From: Rickettsia typhi
GTDB taxonomy: Bacteria; Pseudomonadota; Alphaproteobacteria; Rickettsiales; Rickettsiaceae
NCBI GenBank assembly: GCA_945877265.1
Contig: CAMCRO010000006.1
Coordinates: 1 to 37,140 of the forward strand
Direction: 5' to 3'
Length of the DNA: 37,140 nucleotides
Shown here: piece by piece, positions 24,073 through 32,552 of the stretch
Layout: each line of letters starts with the position of its first letter
Numbering within the stretch: the stretch's first letter is position 1
Notes under the pieces: model-generated
The model's database searches: none
What the model was told of the DNA's origin: nothing
Seen by the model: only the letters and a program-made list of their open reading frames with translations
Position numbers and translations under genes: made by a program

Positions 24073-24153
24073 TATGCAACAACGCTGCTAGGTCCGGAAT
24101 ATGCTTTTAATCCTATGAGATGCTGAAAAAAGTGGCGCATGACCATTTTACTA

Positions 24154-24459
24154 TTAAGAAATATCAGAATCTTCTCCTAAAAGATCAGAATTTAACATTC
24201 CTTCATGCCTTTCTGGTGTTTCAGAAGGAGCAGCATGTGATGCAGCATCTGTAAGTTCCTTAATCTGAGCCTCAATATCTTCAATACGCTTCGCGTTTAA
24301 ATAGATTAAATGCCTAATCTCTGATAGATAGCCTTCTCTGTCGTATGAGTCTATTTCTTCTGACCTAATTTTTCTCATATGTGTTTGGCAGTCATCAAGC
24401 TCGCTCTGGACCTTCGCTTTCTCTAGCAAGAGATTTGTTAGAACTGGACTTTTTCTCAT
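24154..24459 (-). CDS. Small coiled-coil hypothetical protein
   Basis: A 101-residue protein with no signal peptide or membrane segment. Residues 10-70 are predicted helical coiled coil (LLLEKAKVQSELDDCQTHM, then IYLNAKRIEDIEAQIKELT), followed by a low-complexity, disordered tail rich in Ser, Glu and Asp that ends LLGEDSDIS. No family is recognised. It follows ppx by 20 bases on the same strand and is probably the last gene of the 58-residue ORF-ppx unit. The start ATG has no strong ribosome site, so expression may depend on the upstream gene. Confidence 0.6.
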   Translation of the reverse strand: MRKSPVLTNLLLEKAKVQSELDDCQTHMRKIRSEEIDSYDREGYLSEIRHLIYLNAKRIEDIEAQIKELTDAASHAAPSETPERHEGMLNSDLLGEDSDIS

Positions 24460-24479
24460 AGTTTTATCTTATATAAAGT

Positions 24480-25871
24480 TTAATCCTGGAGGGATCTTTT
24501 CGCAATCGCGATTATTTTAAGCTGCTCACAAATTCTATCAAATACTATTTTTGGTAAAATCATATTTGTTACTACCTCTAAGAATTTATTTTTATATTCA
24601 AAAGAGAAGCTGGGTTTTGATAAAACTGGCCCATCTAAAATCATTGCTATTTTAAGAAAAGCCCCAATTATATTAGCATAAGCATTTTCTTGTTTTGAGA
24701 GTATTTTCTTAATTGCTTTTGGAACCAAATTAGTTTTATTAGATAGACCCTGAGCAAGCGCTATAATAAGAGAAGCTCTTTGATGTTGATCGAAAGGAAT
24801 ATCTGTTGTGAGGATGAAGCTAATCATCCATTCTGCTCTATAGCTTCTATCCACATGCCTTGGATATTGAGAGAGGATAAGGCTGATAATTAGCAAATTA
24901 TTCAGATCTTTTGTTAATTCTATATTTAAAGATTTAAAGGCTTCTTGATATAATGAAAGCGAAAGGCCTGAGATGTTATGTTTTGCAAAATCTAAGCATC
25001 TCTCGAGCGCTATATCTTTTTTCTGCTCTTCTTTTGAAAGAGCGCCGAATCTGACGCCTTCTTTTAAACCAAAAGTGGAGATTACAAGCTTGTTCGGATT
25101 GAAATATTCTATTAACCCGCGCATTACTGTTATAGCATGTTTGTTGATTTTATATTGCTTAAAAAATTGCTGGAATCTTTGCAATGTTTCTAGTTCATCC
25201 AAAAATTTAGTGAATTCTGCTGGAGTAATGACTAAATTATGTAAATTCTTGATGACACTATGGTTATAATCCATATAGCATCTTCCGAGCAGCCTTAGAG
25301 CACCGCCAATTAAATATAAATTTTTACAATTTTTAATTTGAAATTCTGCTGCTAAACAATCAGTTATATACCCCGAATTTTCAATTTGTAATTTATTTAG
25401 AACTTTTGTCCCTATGCTTAAAGACTTAACATTATGGACCTTTTTATCAAATACTTCTGCAAGCTCTAAGCTTCCCCCGCCAAGATCTGCTGCTATTCCT
25501 TCTGCATCTGGAATGCTTGAGATTAGCCCTTCGGCTGTAATTCTTGCTTCTTCATCGCCGCTAAGCAACCTTATTTTTATGCCATATCTTTTATGGATTT
25601 CTTCTATAAATTCTGGGGCTTTTTTATGATTGCGAAGAACTTCTGTCGCAACGCAGGAAATTTGAGAGACATTTAACTCGTTAAAAATTTTTACGAAATA
25701 TGCAAATATATTATATGTGCCGTGCTTAATATCAAGCGAGCTCATATCAAGCAATGATAAGATATCGCTTTTAAATTTTTCATTAAAAATTTCAGCAGCG
25801 CCTAATTCATTACTATCGTAAATTGCGGCTCTTATGGCATTTGAGCCAATATCCATAACTGCAATTCGCAT
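24480..25871 (-). CDS. ppx: Ppx/GppA-family exopolyphosphatase
   Basis: Members hydrolyse inorganic polyphosphate from its ends or convert pppGpp to ppGpp. From the ATG at 25871 there are 463 residues: the actin-like phosphate-binding loop MDIGSNAIRAAIYD near the N-terminus, SGDEEARITAEGL, the second loop ADLGGGSLELAEV, and a C-terminal HD-like helical part. An upstream in-frame ATG at 25904 lies inside the preceding 58-residue gene. The chosen ATG begins one base after that gene's stop and gives the family's N-terminus. Whether polyphosphate or pppGpp is the main substrate cannot be told. In other alphaproteobacteria rlmE often follows; here a coiled-coil protein does. Confidence 0.93.
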   Translation of the reverse strand: MRIAVMDIGSNAIRAAIYDSNELGAAEIFNEKFKSDILSLLDMSSLDIKHGTYNIFAYFVKIFNELNVSQISCVATEVLRNHKKAPEFIEEIHKRYGIKIRLLSGDEEARITAEGLISSIPDAEGIAADLGGGSLELAEVFDKKVHNVKSLSIGTKVLNKLQIENSGYITDCLAAEFQIKNCKNLYLIGGALRLLGRCYMDYNHSVIKNLHNLVITPAEFTKFLDELETLQRFQQFFKQYKINKHAITVMRGLIEYFNPNKLVISTFGLKEGVRFGALSKEEQKKDIALERCLDFAKHNISGLSLSLYQEAFKSLNIELTKDLNNLLIISLILSQYPRHVDRSYRAEWMISFILTTDIPFDQHQRASLIIALAQGLSNKTNLVPKAIKKILSKQENAYANIIGAFLKIAMILDGPVLSKPSFSFEYKNKFLEVVTNMILPKIVFDRICEQLKIIAIAKRSLQD

Positions 25872-25872
25872 A

Positions 25873-26049
25873 TTAATTCTCAACCTGTTTTTTAGTGAGA
25901 GCATTTTTTCTTCTCTTAATATTTTCCTTAAGAGCCGAAGAAAGTTTCTCTATTTTAGAAGATTTTTTCGCAGATTTATTCGCTCGTGCAACTAGGCCCG
26001 ATTCTTCTTTCTGTGGAATATTTTTATTTGAACTTGATTTATCTTCCAT
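25873..26049 (-). CDS. Small basic 58-residue protein upstream of ppx
   Basis: An ATG at 26049 opens a 58-codon frame that stops one base before the ppx start. The product is very basic: it begins MEDKSSSNKNIPQKEES and ends with the lysine/arginine-rich ALKENIKRRKNALTKKQ. Small alphaproteobacterial proteins with a similar LREN(L/I)xRRK core are known to me as conserved hypotheticals, so this is probably a real gene. Nucleic-acid binding is plausible from charge only. Junction spacing implies coupling with ppx. Confidence 0.65.
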   Translation of the reverse strand: MEDKSSSNKNIPQKEESGLVARANKSAKKSSKIEKLSSALKENIKRRKNALTKKQVEN

Positions 26050-26072
26050 AATATGGCAAATATAATCATCTA

Positions 26073-26087
26073 TTGATATTATATCAA
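26073..26087. promoter_or_regulatory. Palindrome between divergent small gene and tRNA-Thr
   Basis: TTGATAT and ATATCAA form a perfect palindrome with a single central base, 10 bases before the tRNA-Thr and 23 bases before the divergent 58-residue ORF. It overlaps where the tRNA promoter's -10 should lie. It may be an operator or a chance AT-rich palindrome. Confidence 0.35.
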
Positions 26088-26097
26088 CTATTTTTAA

Positions 26098-26172
26098 GCC
26101 GCTATAGCTCAGTGGTAGAGCACATCATTGGTAATGATGAGGTCGAAGGTTCAATTCTTTCTAGCGGCACCA
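26098..26172 (+). tRNA. tRNA-Thr (GGT anticodon)
   Basis: A 75-base cloverleaf with acceptor GCCGCTA/TAGCGGC, D arm GCTC/GAGC, anticodon stem CATCA/TGATG with loop TTGGTAA, T stem GAAGG/CTTTC (one G-T pair) and an encoded CCA. Anticodon GGT reads ACC and ACT threonine codons. Confidence 0.96.
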
Positions 26173-26492
26173 TTTTTAGTAATTACAAATTCAGCATAAT
26201 TTTACGACTTTATCTCCACCCGCATTCAGGAGTTTTGTGCTTAACAGAAGAAAAGTGAGAAAGAGTGCAAGATAAAATAATTTAGGCTGTTATGTGTTGA
26301 TATATAATGTTACACTTAAAGATGTGAGCAAAGAGTGTTTTGCTTATTGCCCATATGTTCAAGCTATCTAACGTTTTTTATATTAAATTAGCAACTTTGT
26401 GCTTGGAGCTCGCATATTGATTTTAGGCTTCGCTCATTGCCACAAATATCTAATTAATATAAAAACTATAACCATCAATAGGGAGAGTGAAT
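26173..26492. other. Intergenic gap, 320 bases, no gene seen
   Basis: No ORF of useful length and no RNA gene recognised. An imperfect stem, TTTGTG/CACAAA enclosing GAGC/GCTC, lies at roughly 26396-26446. The ribosome site GGGAGAG for the next gene is at 26481-26487. The promoter of the BON lipoprotein gene should be in this gap but could not be placed with confidence. Confidence 0.5.
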
Positions 26493-26837
26493 ATGAGAAA
26501 TCTAATATTATTTCTATTAATGACGAGTTTATCTAGCTGCGGGATATTTAATACTCATGCTGCAAACAAGCAAAATCCACATCCGAACTCTAAAACAAAT
26601 GCTCCAAAAACGAGCATAATAAGCCAAACTGCAGATGACATCCGAATTTCAGCTGGAATTCACATTGATCTTTATGCTCTGGATTTATTTAAGCCTATAG
26701 ATGTTAAGGTAAAAAATGGAGTGGTTTATTATACAGGAACAGTAGCAAGTGTTAAAGATAGCTTTGCAGCTAGCGGTGTTGCCTGGAAGCAAAATGGCGT
26801 TAAGAAAGTGGTGAATAATTTAACAATACAAAAATAA
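26493..26837 (+). CDS. BON-domain lipoprotein
   Basis: A 114-residue envelope protein. The signal ends with lipobox LSSC (C16 as the lipidated residue), followed by a polar linker to about residue 48. The last 65 residues form one BON domain: DDIRISAGIHIDLYALDLFK, then VKVKNGVVYYTGTVASVKDS and NGVKKVVNNLTIQ. BON domains (as in OsmY and secretins) bind membranes or ligands and help keep the envelope stable. The ATG at 26493 lies seven bases after GGAG; a GTG two codons upstream overlaps that site and is less likely. It is a single gene, convergent with dnaQ. Confidence 0.82.
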   Translation: MRNLILFLLMTSLSSCGIFNTHAANKQNPHPNSKTNAPKTSIISQTADDIRISAGIHIDLYALDLFKPIDVKVKNGVVYYTGTVASVKDSFAASGVAWKQNGVKKVVNNLTIQK

Positions 26838-26895
26838 TAGTATATAGCTTTCTAGATTCTGGCCCTCAGCTGAATGAGAAATATTGGCGAAGATG

Positions 26896-26910
26896 GCATA
26901 ATTTTTATGC
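26896..26910. terminator. Candidate terminator between convergent BON gene and dnaQ
   Basis: GCATAA and TTATGC form a perfect six-base stem around TTT, followed on the plus strand by ATAACAAAATTTTTAC. It sits between two converging genes. The stem is short and AT-rich. Confidence 0.35.
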
Positions 26911-26922
26911 ATAACAAAATTT

Positions 26923-27579
26923 TTACTTTATTATGCTTTGCATAAATTCTGAATGAAGTTTGTGCTCTTCTTCTGAAGGATATACTATTTTAAATTCATA
27001 ATTTTTAGAGAATTGCGGCTTGTTTTCTTCCAAGCTTACTGATTTATTACCAAGTTCTATCTTAATTTGCCTTCCTCCCGAAAGTTCTACATAAACTTCT
27101 GCAAGTAATGCAGCATCTTTTAGAGCACCGTGATATTTTCTATCTGAATTATCTATTTTAAACCGCTTGCATAGGGCATCTAAGTTATTTTTTTGCCCGG
27201 GAAACATGTTCCTGGCAATTAAGAGCGTATCTATAACTGAAAGATGATCTAAGGAATGTTTATTGATTAAGCTCAGCTCAAAATTTAAAAAATTCATATC
27301 AAAATTTGCATTATGAATTACAAGCTTGCCTCCTGAAACAAATTCTAAAAATTCATCTGCTATTTCATGAAATTTTGGTTTATCTTTCAAATATTCAGAT
27401 GAAATTCCATGTATTTGGAATGCCTCAAAGGGAACCTCGCGCTGCGGGTTAACATAATGATGGAAAGATCTTCCAGTTAAGACCTTATCTATCATTTCAA
27501 GAGCACCAATTTCTATAATTTTATGGCCTTGACGTGGATCAAGGCCTGTTGTTTCAGTATCTAGTATTATTTCACGCAT
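26923..27579 (-). CDS. dnaQ: DNA polymerase III epsilon subunit (3'-5' proofreading exonuclease)
   Basis: DnaQ is the proofreading nuclease of the replicative polymerase and binds DnaE. The 218 residues contain the DEDDh exonuclease motifs: Exo I LDTETTG with D7 and E9, Exo [12 protein letters not shown], and Exo [18 protein letters not shown] with its conserved His and Asp. The C-terminal part, used for polymerase contact, is divergent and short. The gene overlaps the end of the upstream symporter gene by eight bases. In Caulobacter and Rickettsia dnaQ lies close to the origin; here it is about 11 kb away. Confidence 0.94.
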   Translation of the reverse strand: MREIILDTETTGLDPRQGHKIIEIGALEMIDKVLTGRSFHHYVNPQREVPFEAFQIHGISSEYLKDKPKFHEIADEFLEFVSGGKLVIHNANFDMNFLNFELSLINKHSLDHLSVIDTLLIARNMFPGQKNNLDALCKRFKIDNSDRKYHGALKDAALLAEVYVELSGGRQIKIELGNKSVSLEENKPQFSKNYEFKIVYPSEEEHKLHSEFMQSIIK

Positions 27580-28960
27580 GAATTTTTTTCATTTTTTCAT
27601 ATAATACACAAGAAAAGAAAGAAAGGAAATTTGCTAAAAGAGCAGGAAGTAATTCATGTATATAAGTTTTTGCTTCCATGCCATTTATGTTCCACAAAAT
27701 TGCTGTAGTTGCTCCTGCTACCATCGCTACATAAAATGCATATCTTGGTGCTTTTATACCAAAAATATTAGCGAGTAATGGGATGGACACTACAGGACCC
27801 CATAAAACATAAGAATAGAGCATAATATCTAAAAGATTATCAAATCTAAGAGCCATTATACAAGAAAGCAGGCCAATGATAAGGCTTGAAACTTTTGTTA
27901 AATTCAGTTCATTAAATTCTGATAATTTATCTCCTGCTAGTGTTTTATAAAAATCGTGTGAGAATGAAATTGCCGCTGTATTCATGAATGAATCTGCAGT
28001 TGACATTATAACTGCTATAATACCCGCAACCGCAAAGCCTTTTAAGCCACTTGGCATGCATATATCAATCAAATAAAGGAAAGAATTATTTTGATCTATA
28101 TCTGGGTTAAGAGCGTAAGCTGCCATTCCAGAAACTATTGCTATGAAATATAAAGGAAGGCAAATAGAAGCAGATATCCAATAAGCCTTTTTAGATTGAT
28201 TAACATCCCTTGCCATTAACATTCTCTGAATCATTGGAGGAGAACATAAAGGAAGAGCAACTGCTATAAAATAAACAAAATATTTGTAAGCTGTTTCTTT
28301 ATCTGGAGGTAATAAAGCTACTTTGCTTGCGGGCAATTGTTGGAATAAATGCAGCAAGCCTCCTGTTTTGTTTAAAGCGACGCTTGTTACTAAAGGTACT
28401 GCATTAACTAAAATAAAGAATTGCAGGGCATCTGTCCATGTTACGGCTCTCACGCCACCAAAAGCAGAATATGCAATTAAAATAATTGCGCTTAGAAGCA
28501 CGCCTGTTAATGAGTTAAGACCATAAAAATAATCAAATACAAAACTTAAAGCCTTAAATTGTACAGCAACTAAAGCAGCTGAGATTAAAAAACCAGAAAT
28601 ACCTGTGAAAATTTGGGCGTTTTTTCCATAAGCAAGGCCGACTATATCGCCAACTGAAATGGCATCCTTATATCTACTTACTCTTTTTGCTATAAAGCCA
28701 TATAAAAACATTGAAAGAGGAGCAGCTGTTGAAATTAAAAAGAAGCTGAGCCCTGTTTTAAAGCCTTGGGTGGATTTATTTAATATCGATTCTCCATCTA
28801 CATAGGTGGCGAAAATCGTCATTACTAAAGTTACAGTAAGAAAGTCTTTACCTCCGACGGCAAAGTCCTTCATGGATTTTACATTTTTACCTGCTAAAAC
28901 CCCTATTATTACAGTTAAGAAAAGATAACAACCAATTATTGCTGAATCTAATATAGTCAT
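27572..28960 (-). CDS. Sodium:solute symporter (SSS/PutP-like)
   Basis: A 462-residue polytopic inner-membrane protein with about 13 hydrophobic segments, the standard size for the sodium:solute symporter family. Visible family features are the N-terminal [10 protein letters not shown], the [19 protein letters not shown] segment near TM5-6 and [20 protein letters not shown], the usual sodium-site region. It is a paralogue of the transport domain in the symporter-kinase at 7443-10232, which has matching segments (AAGGIRAVIMTDIMQL, ISTADSHLNAASVLFSHDI). The substrate is unknown; proline, pantothenate and others are possible. It overlaps dnaQ by eight bases. Confidence 0.92.
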   Translation of the reverse strand: MTILDSAIIGCYLFLTVIIGVLAGKNVKSMKDFAVGGKDFLTVTLVMTIFATYVDGESILNKSTQGFKTGLSFFLISTAAPLSMFLYGFIAKRVSRYKDAISVGDIVGLAYGKNAQIFTGISGFLISAALVAVQFKALSFVFDYFYGLNSLTGVLLSAIILIAYSAFGGVRAVTWTDALQFFILVNAVPLVTSVALNKTGGLLHLFQQLPASKVALLPPDKETAYKYFVYFIAVALPLCSPPMIQRMLMARDVNQSKKAYWISASICLPLYFIAIVSGMAAYALNPDIDQNNSFLYLIDICMPSGLKGFAVAGIIAVIMSTADSFMNTAAISFSHDFYKTLAGDKLSEFNELNLTKVSSLIIGLLSCIMALRFDNLLDIMLYSYVLWGPVVSIPLLANIFGIKAPRYAFYVAMVAGATTAILWNINGMEAKTYIHELLPALLANFLSFFSCVLYEKMKKIHA

Positions 28961-29092
28961 TTATTTACTCCAGAAAATTTTGTCATAGCTAATAGTCTAA
29001 TTATGTCTTTAAGACAATAATAATTTAACAAAATTAATTTAATATTCAACCAAAAGTTAAACTTGCTATGTTATTTTCTTCAAAAAGTATAT

Positions 29093-29111
29093 AAAAAGCA
29101 ATGTTGCTTTT
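29093..29111 (-). terminator. Rho-independent terminator of the ffh-bolA-gpx-ubiH unit
   Basis: On the minus strand AAAAGCAA, two bases, then TTGCTTTT gives an eight-base stem followed by T-rich sequence (TTTTTATATACTTTTT). It overlaps the ubiH stop codon, which ends at 29110, so transcription of the four-gene run probably ends here. Confidence 0.65.
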
Positions 29112-30276
29112 ATCTCCTACCTTTTGCGTAATCTACTAATTTTGTTTTTATAAAAGGAATGGAATTTATTAATGATAAACCAATCTCTGTTATTTTATTT
29201 ATTGCAGGTGCTTTTAAATTGAAAATTTTATCTATTGAATCCGTGATTCTTACCATTGCTATATTATCAAATTCTCTTAGTTGCTGATATTTATTTAGCA
29301 TTGATTGATCTGGCTTAAGACCTAAAGAATTATAATAAATAATCAAGTTTGTTAATGCTGATATATCCTTAATACCCATATTTAGGCCTTGGCCTGCTAG
29401 AGGGTGCATGGAATGCGCCGTATCTGCAACTAAAGCAAGCATTCCTTTGTAATATTTCTCAGTTATGAAAGCTGAAAGAGCATAAGATTCTGGCTTGGTT
29501 ATTATTTCAATTTCTCCTAAACTTCCGCCTATAAATTTTTCTATCATTTTTTCGAGAATTGCATTGGGCTCTTGAATTAGATAATCTGCTATTTCAGAAT
29601 TTTCAGACCATACAATTGAAGAAGAAAAGCCGCCCTTTAATGGCAGGGTGGCAAATGGCCCTCTATAAAGAAAATGCTCTATGGCACCTCCATCGTGAGG
29701 GCGCGAATGTTTAATGTTAAATACTATAGCTTTCTGGTTATAATCTTTTGTAAGTTTATTTTTGAAAAATAATTTTTTAGCATCTGAGAATTTACCATCT
29801 GCAGCTATTACTAAATCTGCTGTTATATCCTGATTTTTACCATTTGAATTTATAGAAAATTCTACTTTATCATCACGAGGCGTAAGATTTTCATATTTTG
29901 AAGAATAATGGATATTGATTAAAGAGTTTGCTTTTGTGAGTTGAAATAATTCTCGTCTTAAATCTATGTTGCTTATCATTGTTCCAAGCTCTTTATCCTC
30001 TGAATCAATATGTAATATATTCTCGGACATTCTTTGGCATACATATATATCTTTGATATCTTCGCAAAAACTTTGAAGTTTATCCCATATGTTTTGAGAT
30101 ATTAAAAATTCTTTTGTAGAAAAGCTAAGAGCTGTGGTTCTTGGGTCTTTGGGAGTGGCTAATTCTTTTTCATTTTTTATTTCTATTATATTGGTTTTTA
30201 TTCCGGCTTTCGCAAGGCAGAGAGCAATTAGCATCCCGCTTATTCCACACCCAAAAATATATATCTTAGATTGCAT
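29110..30276 (-). CDS. UbiH/UbiF-family FAD-dependent hydroxylase
   Basis: A 388-residue flavoprotein monooxygenase of the ubiquinone synthesis family, which hydroxylates the benzoquinone ring. The FAD dinucleotide motif is FGCGISGMLIALCLAKAG (8-25); DPRTTALS follows. The DG-type motif appears as VIAADGKF, and the second FAD motif as VADTAHSMHPLAGQGLNMG. Which ring carbon it hydroxylates (UbiH, UbiF, UbiI or UbiL type) cannot be decided from sequence. Its start lies three bases after gpx. It is the last gene of the ffh-bolA-gpx-ubiH run. Confidence 0.88.
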   Translation of the reverse strand: MQSKIYIFGCGISGMLIALCLAKAGIKTNIIEIKNEKELATPKDPRTTALSFSTKEFLISQNIWDKLQSFCEDIKDIYVCQRMSENILHIDSEDKELGTMISNIDLRRELFQLTKANSLINIHYSSKYENLTPRDDKVEFSINSNGKNQDITADLVIAADGKFSDAKKLFFKNKLTKDYNQKAIVFNIKHSRPHDGGAIEHFLYRGPFATLPLKGGFSSSIVWSENSEIADYLIQEPNAILEKMIEKFIGGSLGEIEIITKPESYALSAFITEKYYKGMLALVADTAHSMHPLAGQGLNMGIKDISALTNLIIYYNSLGLKPDQSMLNKYQQLREFDNIAMVRITDSIDKIFNLKAPAINKITEIGLSLINSIPFIKTKLVDYAKGRR

Positions 30277-30279
30277 ATA

Positions 30280-30828
30280 TTATTTTATATTCCTTTCGAT
30301 TAAAGAAGTGATTTTTTCTGAATTTGGTTCTGTGGTTGATGCAAACCAATCGAGAGCCTTTCCGTCCTTTGAAAAAATATATTTATAAAAATTCCATAAA
30401 GGGCCAGATAAATTAGAAAATTCTTTATTTATCAGCTCAAATAAAGGATGTTTATTTTTGCCTTTGGAAGAAATTTTTTCTGTAATTAAAAAATCTATGC
30501 CAAAATTCAGCTCACAAAAATTGCTGATTTCCTGGTTAGTTCCTGGTTCTTGGCCGCCAAAATCATTGGTAGGTACACCTATTAATATAAAGTCTTTATT
30601 TCTATATTTTTCCCATAATTCTTGCATAGCAGAATATTGCTTAGTGAAACCGCAAAGCGAAGCAGTATTTACTATCATTATAACTTTGCCTTTATAATCT
30701 GAGAGATGAATTTCCTCTGAAGTTTTGGCATTTTTTAGAGTTATATCATAAATTGTCATAGACACTAAGCATGTTAGGGATAAAAATATTATAACTAAAT
30801 TTTTTATAAAATATTTATTTATTTGCAT
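30280..30828 (-). CDS. Glutathione peroxidase-like thiol peroxidase with N-terminal membrane segment
   Basis: A 182-residue Cys-type glutathione peroxidase homologue. It reduces hydroperoxides with glutathione or, more often in bacteria, thioredoxin. The peroxidatic cysteine is C59 in NTASLCGFT (cysteine in place of selenocysteine), with GVPTNDFGGQEPG holding the tetrad glutamine and GPLWNFYKY the tryptophan. Residues 8-25 form a hydrophobic segment, so the enzyme is probably exported or anchored in the inner membrane; most family members are cytosolic. I chose the ATG at 30828, preceded by GAAGGTGAT; a longer frame starts at 30849 inside bolA. It overlaps bolA by 14 bases. Confidence 0.88.
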   Translation of the reverse strand: MQINKYFIKNLVIIFLSLTCLVSMTIYDITLKNAKTSEEIHLSDYKGKVIMIVNTASLCGFTKQYSAMQELWEKYRNKDFILIGVPTNDFGGQEPGTNQEISNFCELNFGIDFLITEKISSKGKNKHPLFELINKEFSNLSGPLWNFYKYIFSKDGKALDWFASTTEPNSEKITSLIERNIK

Positions 30829-31117
30829 AATCACCTTCATTATTTTCATATTCCTCTAAAGAAATTGCTTTCAAGGAGGCAGCATGAAGACCATCTTCAA
30901 AAGCGGGTTTTAAAAGCTCATTAATTAGGCGTTGCCTTGCTACTAAGGATAAGCCGTTAAATTTCTTTGATACTATTTCTATTTTTATGTGAGAAGGAAA
31001 GTTAGAAGCTTTTTCTTCTATATAATGGTCTGAGTGAAGGGCGCTTTGATCTTGAATTTTCAAGAGATGTGGCTTTAGGCTCGATAGCATATCAGGCAAT
31101 ATATCTTTTTTACTCAT
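30815..31117 (-). CDS. bolA: BolA-family protein
   Basis: A 100-residue protein of the BolA family, which pairs with monothiol glutaredoxins to bind and transfer [2Fe-2S] clusters; classic BolA also affects cell shape. The family core is clear: SALHSDHYIEE, the helix FNGLSLVARQRLINELLKP and the conserved LHAASLKAIS with its invariant histidine. The last few residues (NNEGDYANK) extend past the domain and overlap the start of gpx. It follows ffh by 16 bases. No glutaredoxin gene is seen in the window. Confidence 0.9.
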   Translation of the reverse strand: MSKKDILPDMLSSLKPHLLKIQDQSALHSDHYIEEKASNFPSHIKIEIVSKKFNGLSLVARQRLINELLKPAFEDGLHAASLKAISLEEYENNEGDYANK

Positions 31118-31133
31118 CTTATCCTCCTAAGGG

Positions 31134-32477
31134 TTAGAAAAATTTTGGCATGCTGCGCATTAGGCTTTTTGGATCCATGGATTTGGCTTTTTTTATAACT
31201 GAAGCAATTTGTATATATTGCTTTAAAAGCCTGTTAATTTCTGAAATTTCAGACCCAGATCCTGCTGCTATTCTCTTTTTTCGTGAAGCATTTAATATAT
31301 CAGGATTTCTACGCTCTAACTTCGTCATAGAATTAATTATAGCAAGTTGCTTTTTTATTGGCTTATCTGAAATTTTATCTGCTGGCAAATTTTTCATGAG
31401 TTTACCAATCCCTGGAAGCATTGAGACTATAGAGCTAAAGCCGCCAATTTTTTGTATGTTTCTTAACTGAGTTGCATAATCATTCAGATTGAATTTGCCT
31501 GCTTCCATTCTTTTTGTAAGCTTTGCCATTTCATCTTCATCAGCTGCGCTAATCGCTTTTTCAACGAGGCTTACAATATCACCCATTCCAAGGATTCTAG
31601 AAGCGATTCTATCTGGAGCAAAAACTTCAAAATCTTCTAATTTTTCTCCTATACCCATGAATTTTATAGGTGCACCTGTAACATATTTTATGCTTAAAGC
31701 TGCTCCGCCTCTATTGTCACCATCTATTCTGGTTAATATAACTCCTGATATAGAAACTGCTTCATTAAATTTTTTGCCTATAACTGCGGCATCTTGCCCT
31801 GTTAAACTATCTAAAGCTAACAAGATTTCTGTTGGTTTTATGAAGTTTTTTACTTCAATCAGTTCTGCAATTAACCCTTCATCTATATGAAGCCTTCCTG
31901 CTGTATCATAGATAACAACGTCATAATTGCCATTAACAGCTTGCTTTGAGGCTCTGGCTAATATCTCCATTACTGATTCTTTCTCTATTATAGGAAGAGA
32001 ATCTACTTCTATTTTTTTGCCTAGAATTTCCAGCTGCTCTCTTGCTGCTGGCCTATATATATCAAGCGAGACAAGCAATACATGCTTTTTTTGCTTTTTT
32101 AAATATAGCGCAAGTTTACCTGCGGAAGTGGTTTTACCACTTCCCTGAAGGCCTGCCATTAATATTGACACTGGAGGTTTGGCGCTTAAATTTAAATTAG
32201 ATTCTTTTGCCTCAGAGCTCAGGAAATTGACTAGCTCATCATTAATGATTTTGATAATCATTTGGCCAGGGCTGATGGATTTTATAACATCTTGTCCAAT
32301 TGCTTTTTCCCTAATTATGCTTATAAAGTGCTTGATCGCTTCTATTGCAACGTCTGCTTCTAGGAGTGCTATCCTTATTTCTCTTAATGTTTCATCTAAG
32401 TGAGCTTCAGTGATTACACCTTTATTTCTAAGCTTATCAAAGATTTTCGATAAATTATTTGTTAAATTTTGAAACAT
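31134..32477 (-). CDS. ffh: Signal recognition particle protein Ffh
   Basis: Ffh binds 4.5S RNA and hydrophobic signal sequences and brings ribosomes to FtsY at the membrane. The 447 residues contain the N-domain (1-90), the GTPase G domain with P-loop GLQGSGKTT at 109-117, DTAGRLHID and TRIDGDNRGGAAL, and a C-terminal M domain ending MRSMPKFF with the RNA-binding region GSGSEISEINRLLKQY. Length is normal. It is the first gene of a four-gene run. In many bacteria rpsP and rimM follow ffh; here bolA, gpx and ubiH do. No SRP RNA gene was found in the window. Confidence 0.97.
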   Translation of the reverse strand: MFQNLTNNLSKIFDKLRNKGVITEAHLDETLREIRIALLEADVAIEAIKHFISIIREKAIGQDVIKSISPGQMIIKIINDELVNFLSSEAKESNLNLSAKPPVSILMAGLQGSGKTTSAGKLALYLKKQKKHVLLVSLDIYRPAAREQLEILGKKIEVDSLPIIEKESVMEILARASKQAVNGNYDVVIYDTAGRLHIDEGLIAELIEVKNFIKPTEILLALDSLTGQDAAVIGKKFNEAVSISGVILTRIDGDNRGGAALSIKYVTGAPIKFMGIGEKLEDFEVFAPDRIASRILGMGDIVSLVEKAISAADEDEMAKLTKRMEAGKFNLNDYATQLRNIQKIGGFSSIVSMLPGIGKLMKNLPADKISDKPIKKQLAIINSMTKLERRNPDILNASRKKRIAAGSGSEISEINRLLKQYIQIASVIKKAKSMDPKSLMRSMPKFF

Positions 32478-32537
32478 ATTGTTAATTTTCTACTAGAAAT
32501 TAAAAAAATTAGTTATATCTTATGAAAGGTTGAACTA

Positions 32538-32552
32538 ATGGCTGAAATTTAG
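32538..32552 (+). other. Four-codon leader ORF abutting fliX
   Basis: ATGGCTGAAATTTAG encodes a tiny frame preceded by AAAGGT at a good ribosome-site distance; its stop touches the fliX ATG with no gap. fliX itself lacks an obvious ribosome site. Translational coupling through this leader is possible but unproven. Confidence 0.3.

Noticed and set aside
24081-24120. AGGTCCGGAA motif resembling part of SRP RNA
   Set aside because: The following GGAAGCAGCC part of the SRP RNA tetraloop region and its paired strand are absent.
25872-25904. Longer ppx start
   Set aside because: It lies inside the upstream 58-residue gene; the ATG at 25871 gives the conserved N-terminal phosphate loop.
26073-26258. 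61-codon plus-strand frame
   Set aside because: It covers the tRNA-Thr gene, so the frame is an artefact of the tRNA sequence.
31150-32403. Several plus-strand frames opposite ffh
   Set aside because: All are antisense shadows of ffh with no recognisable product.
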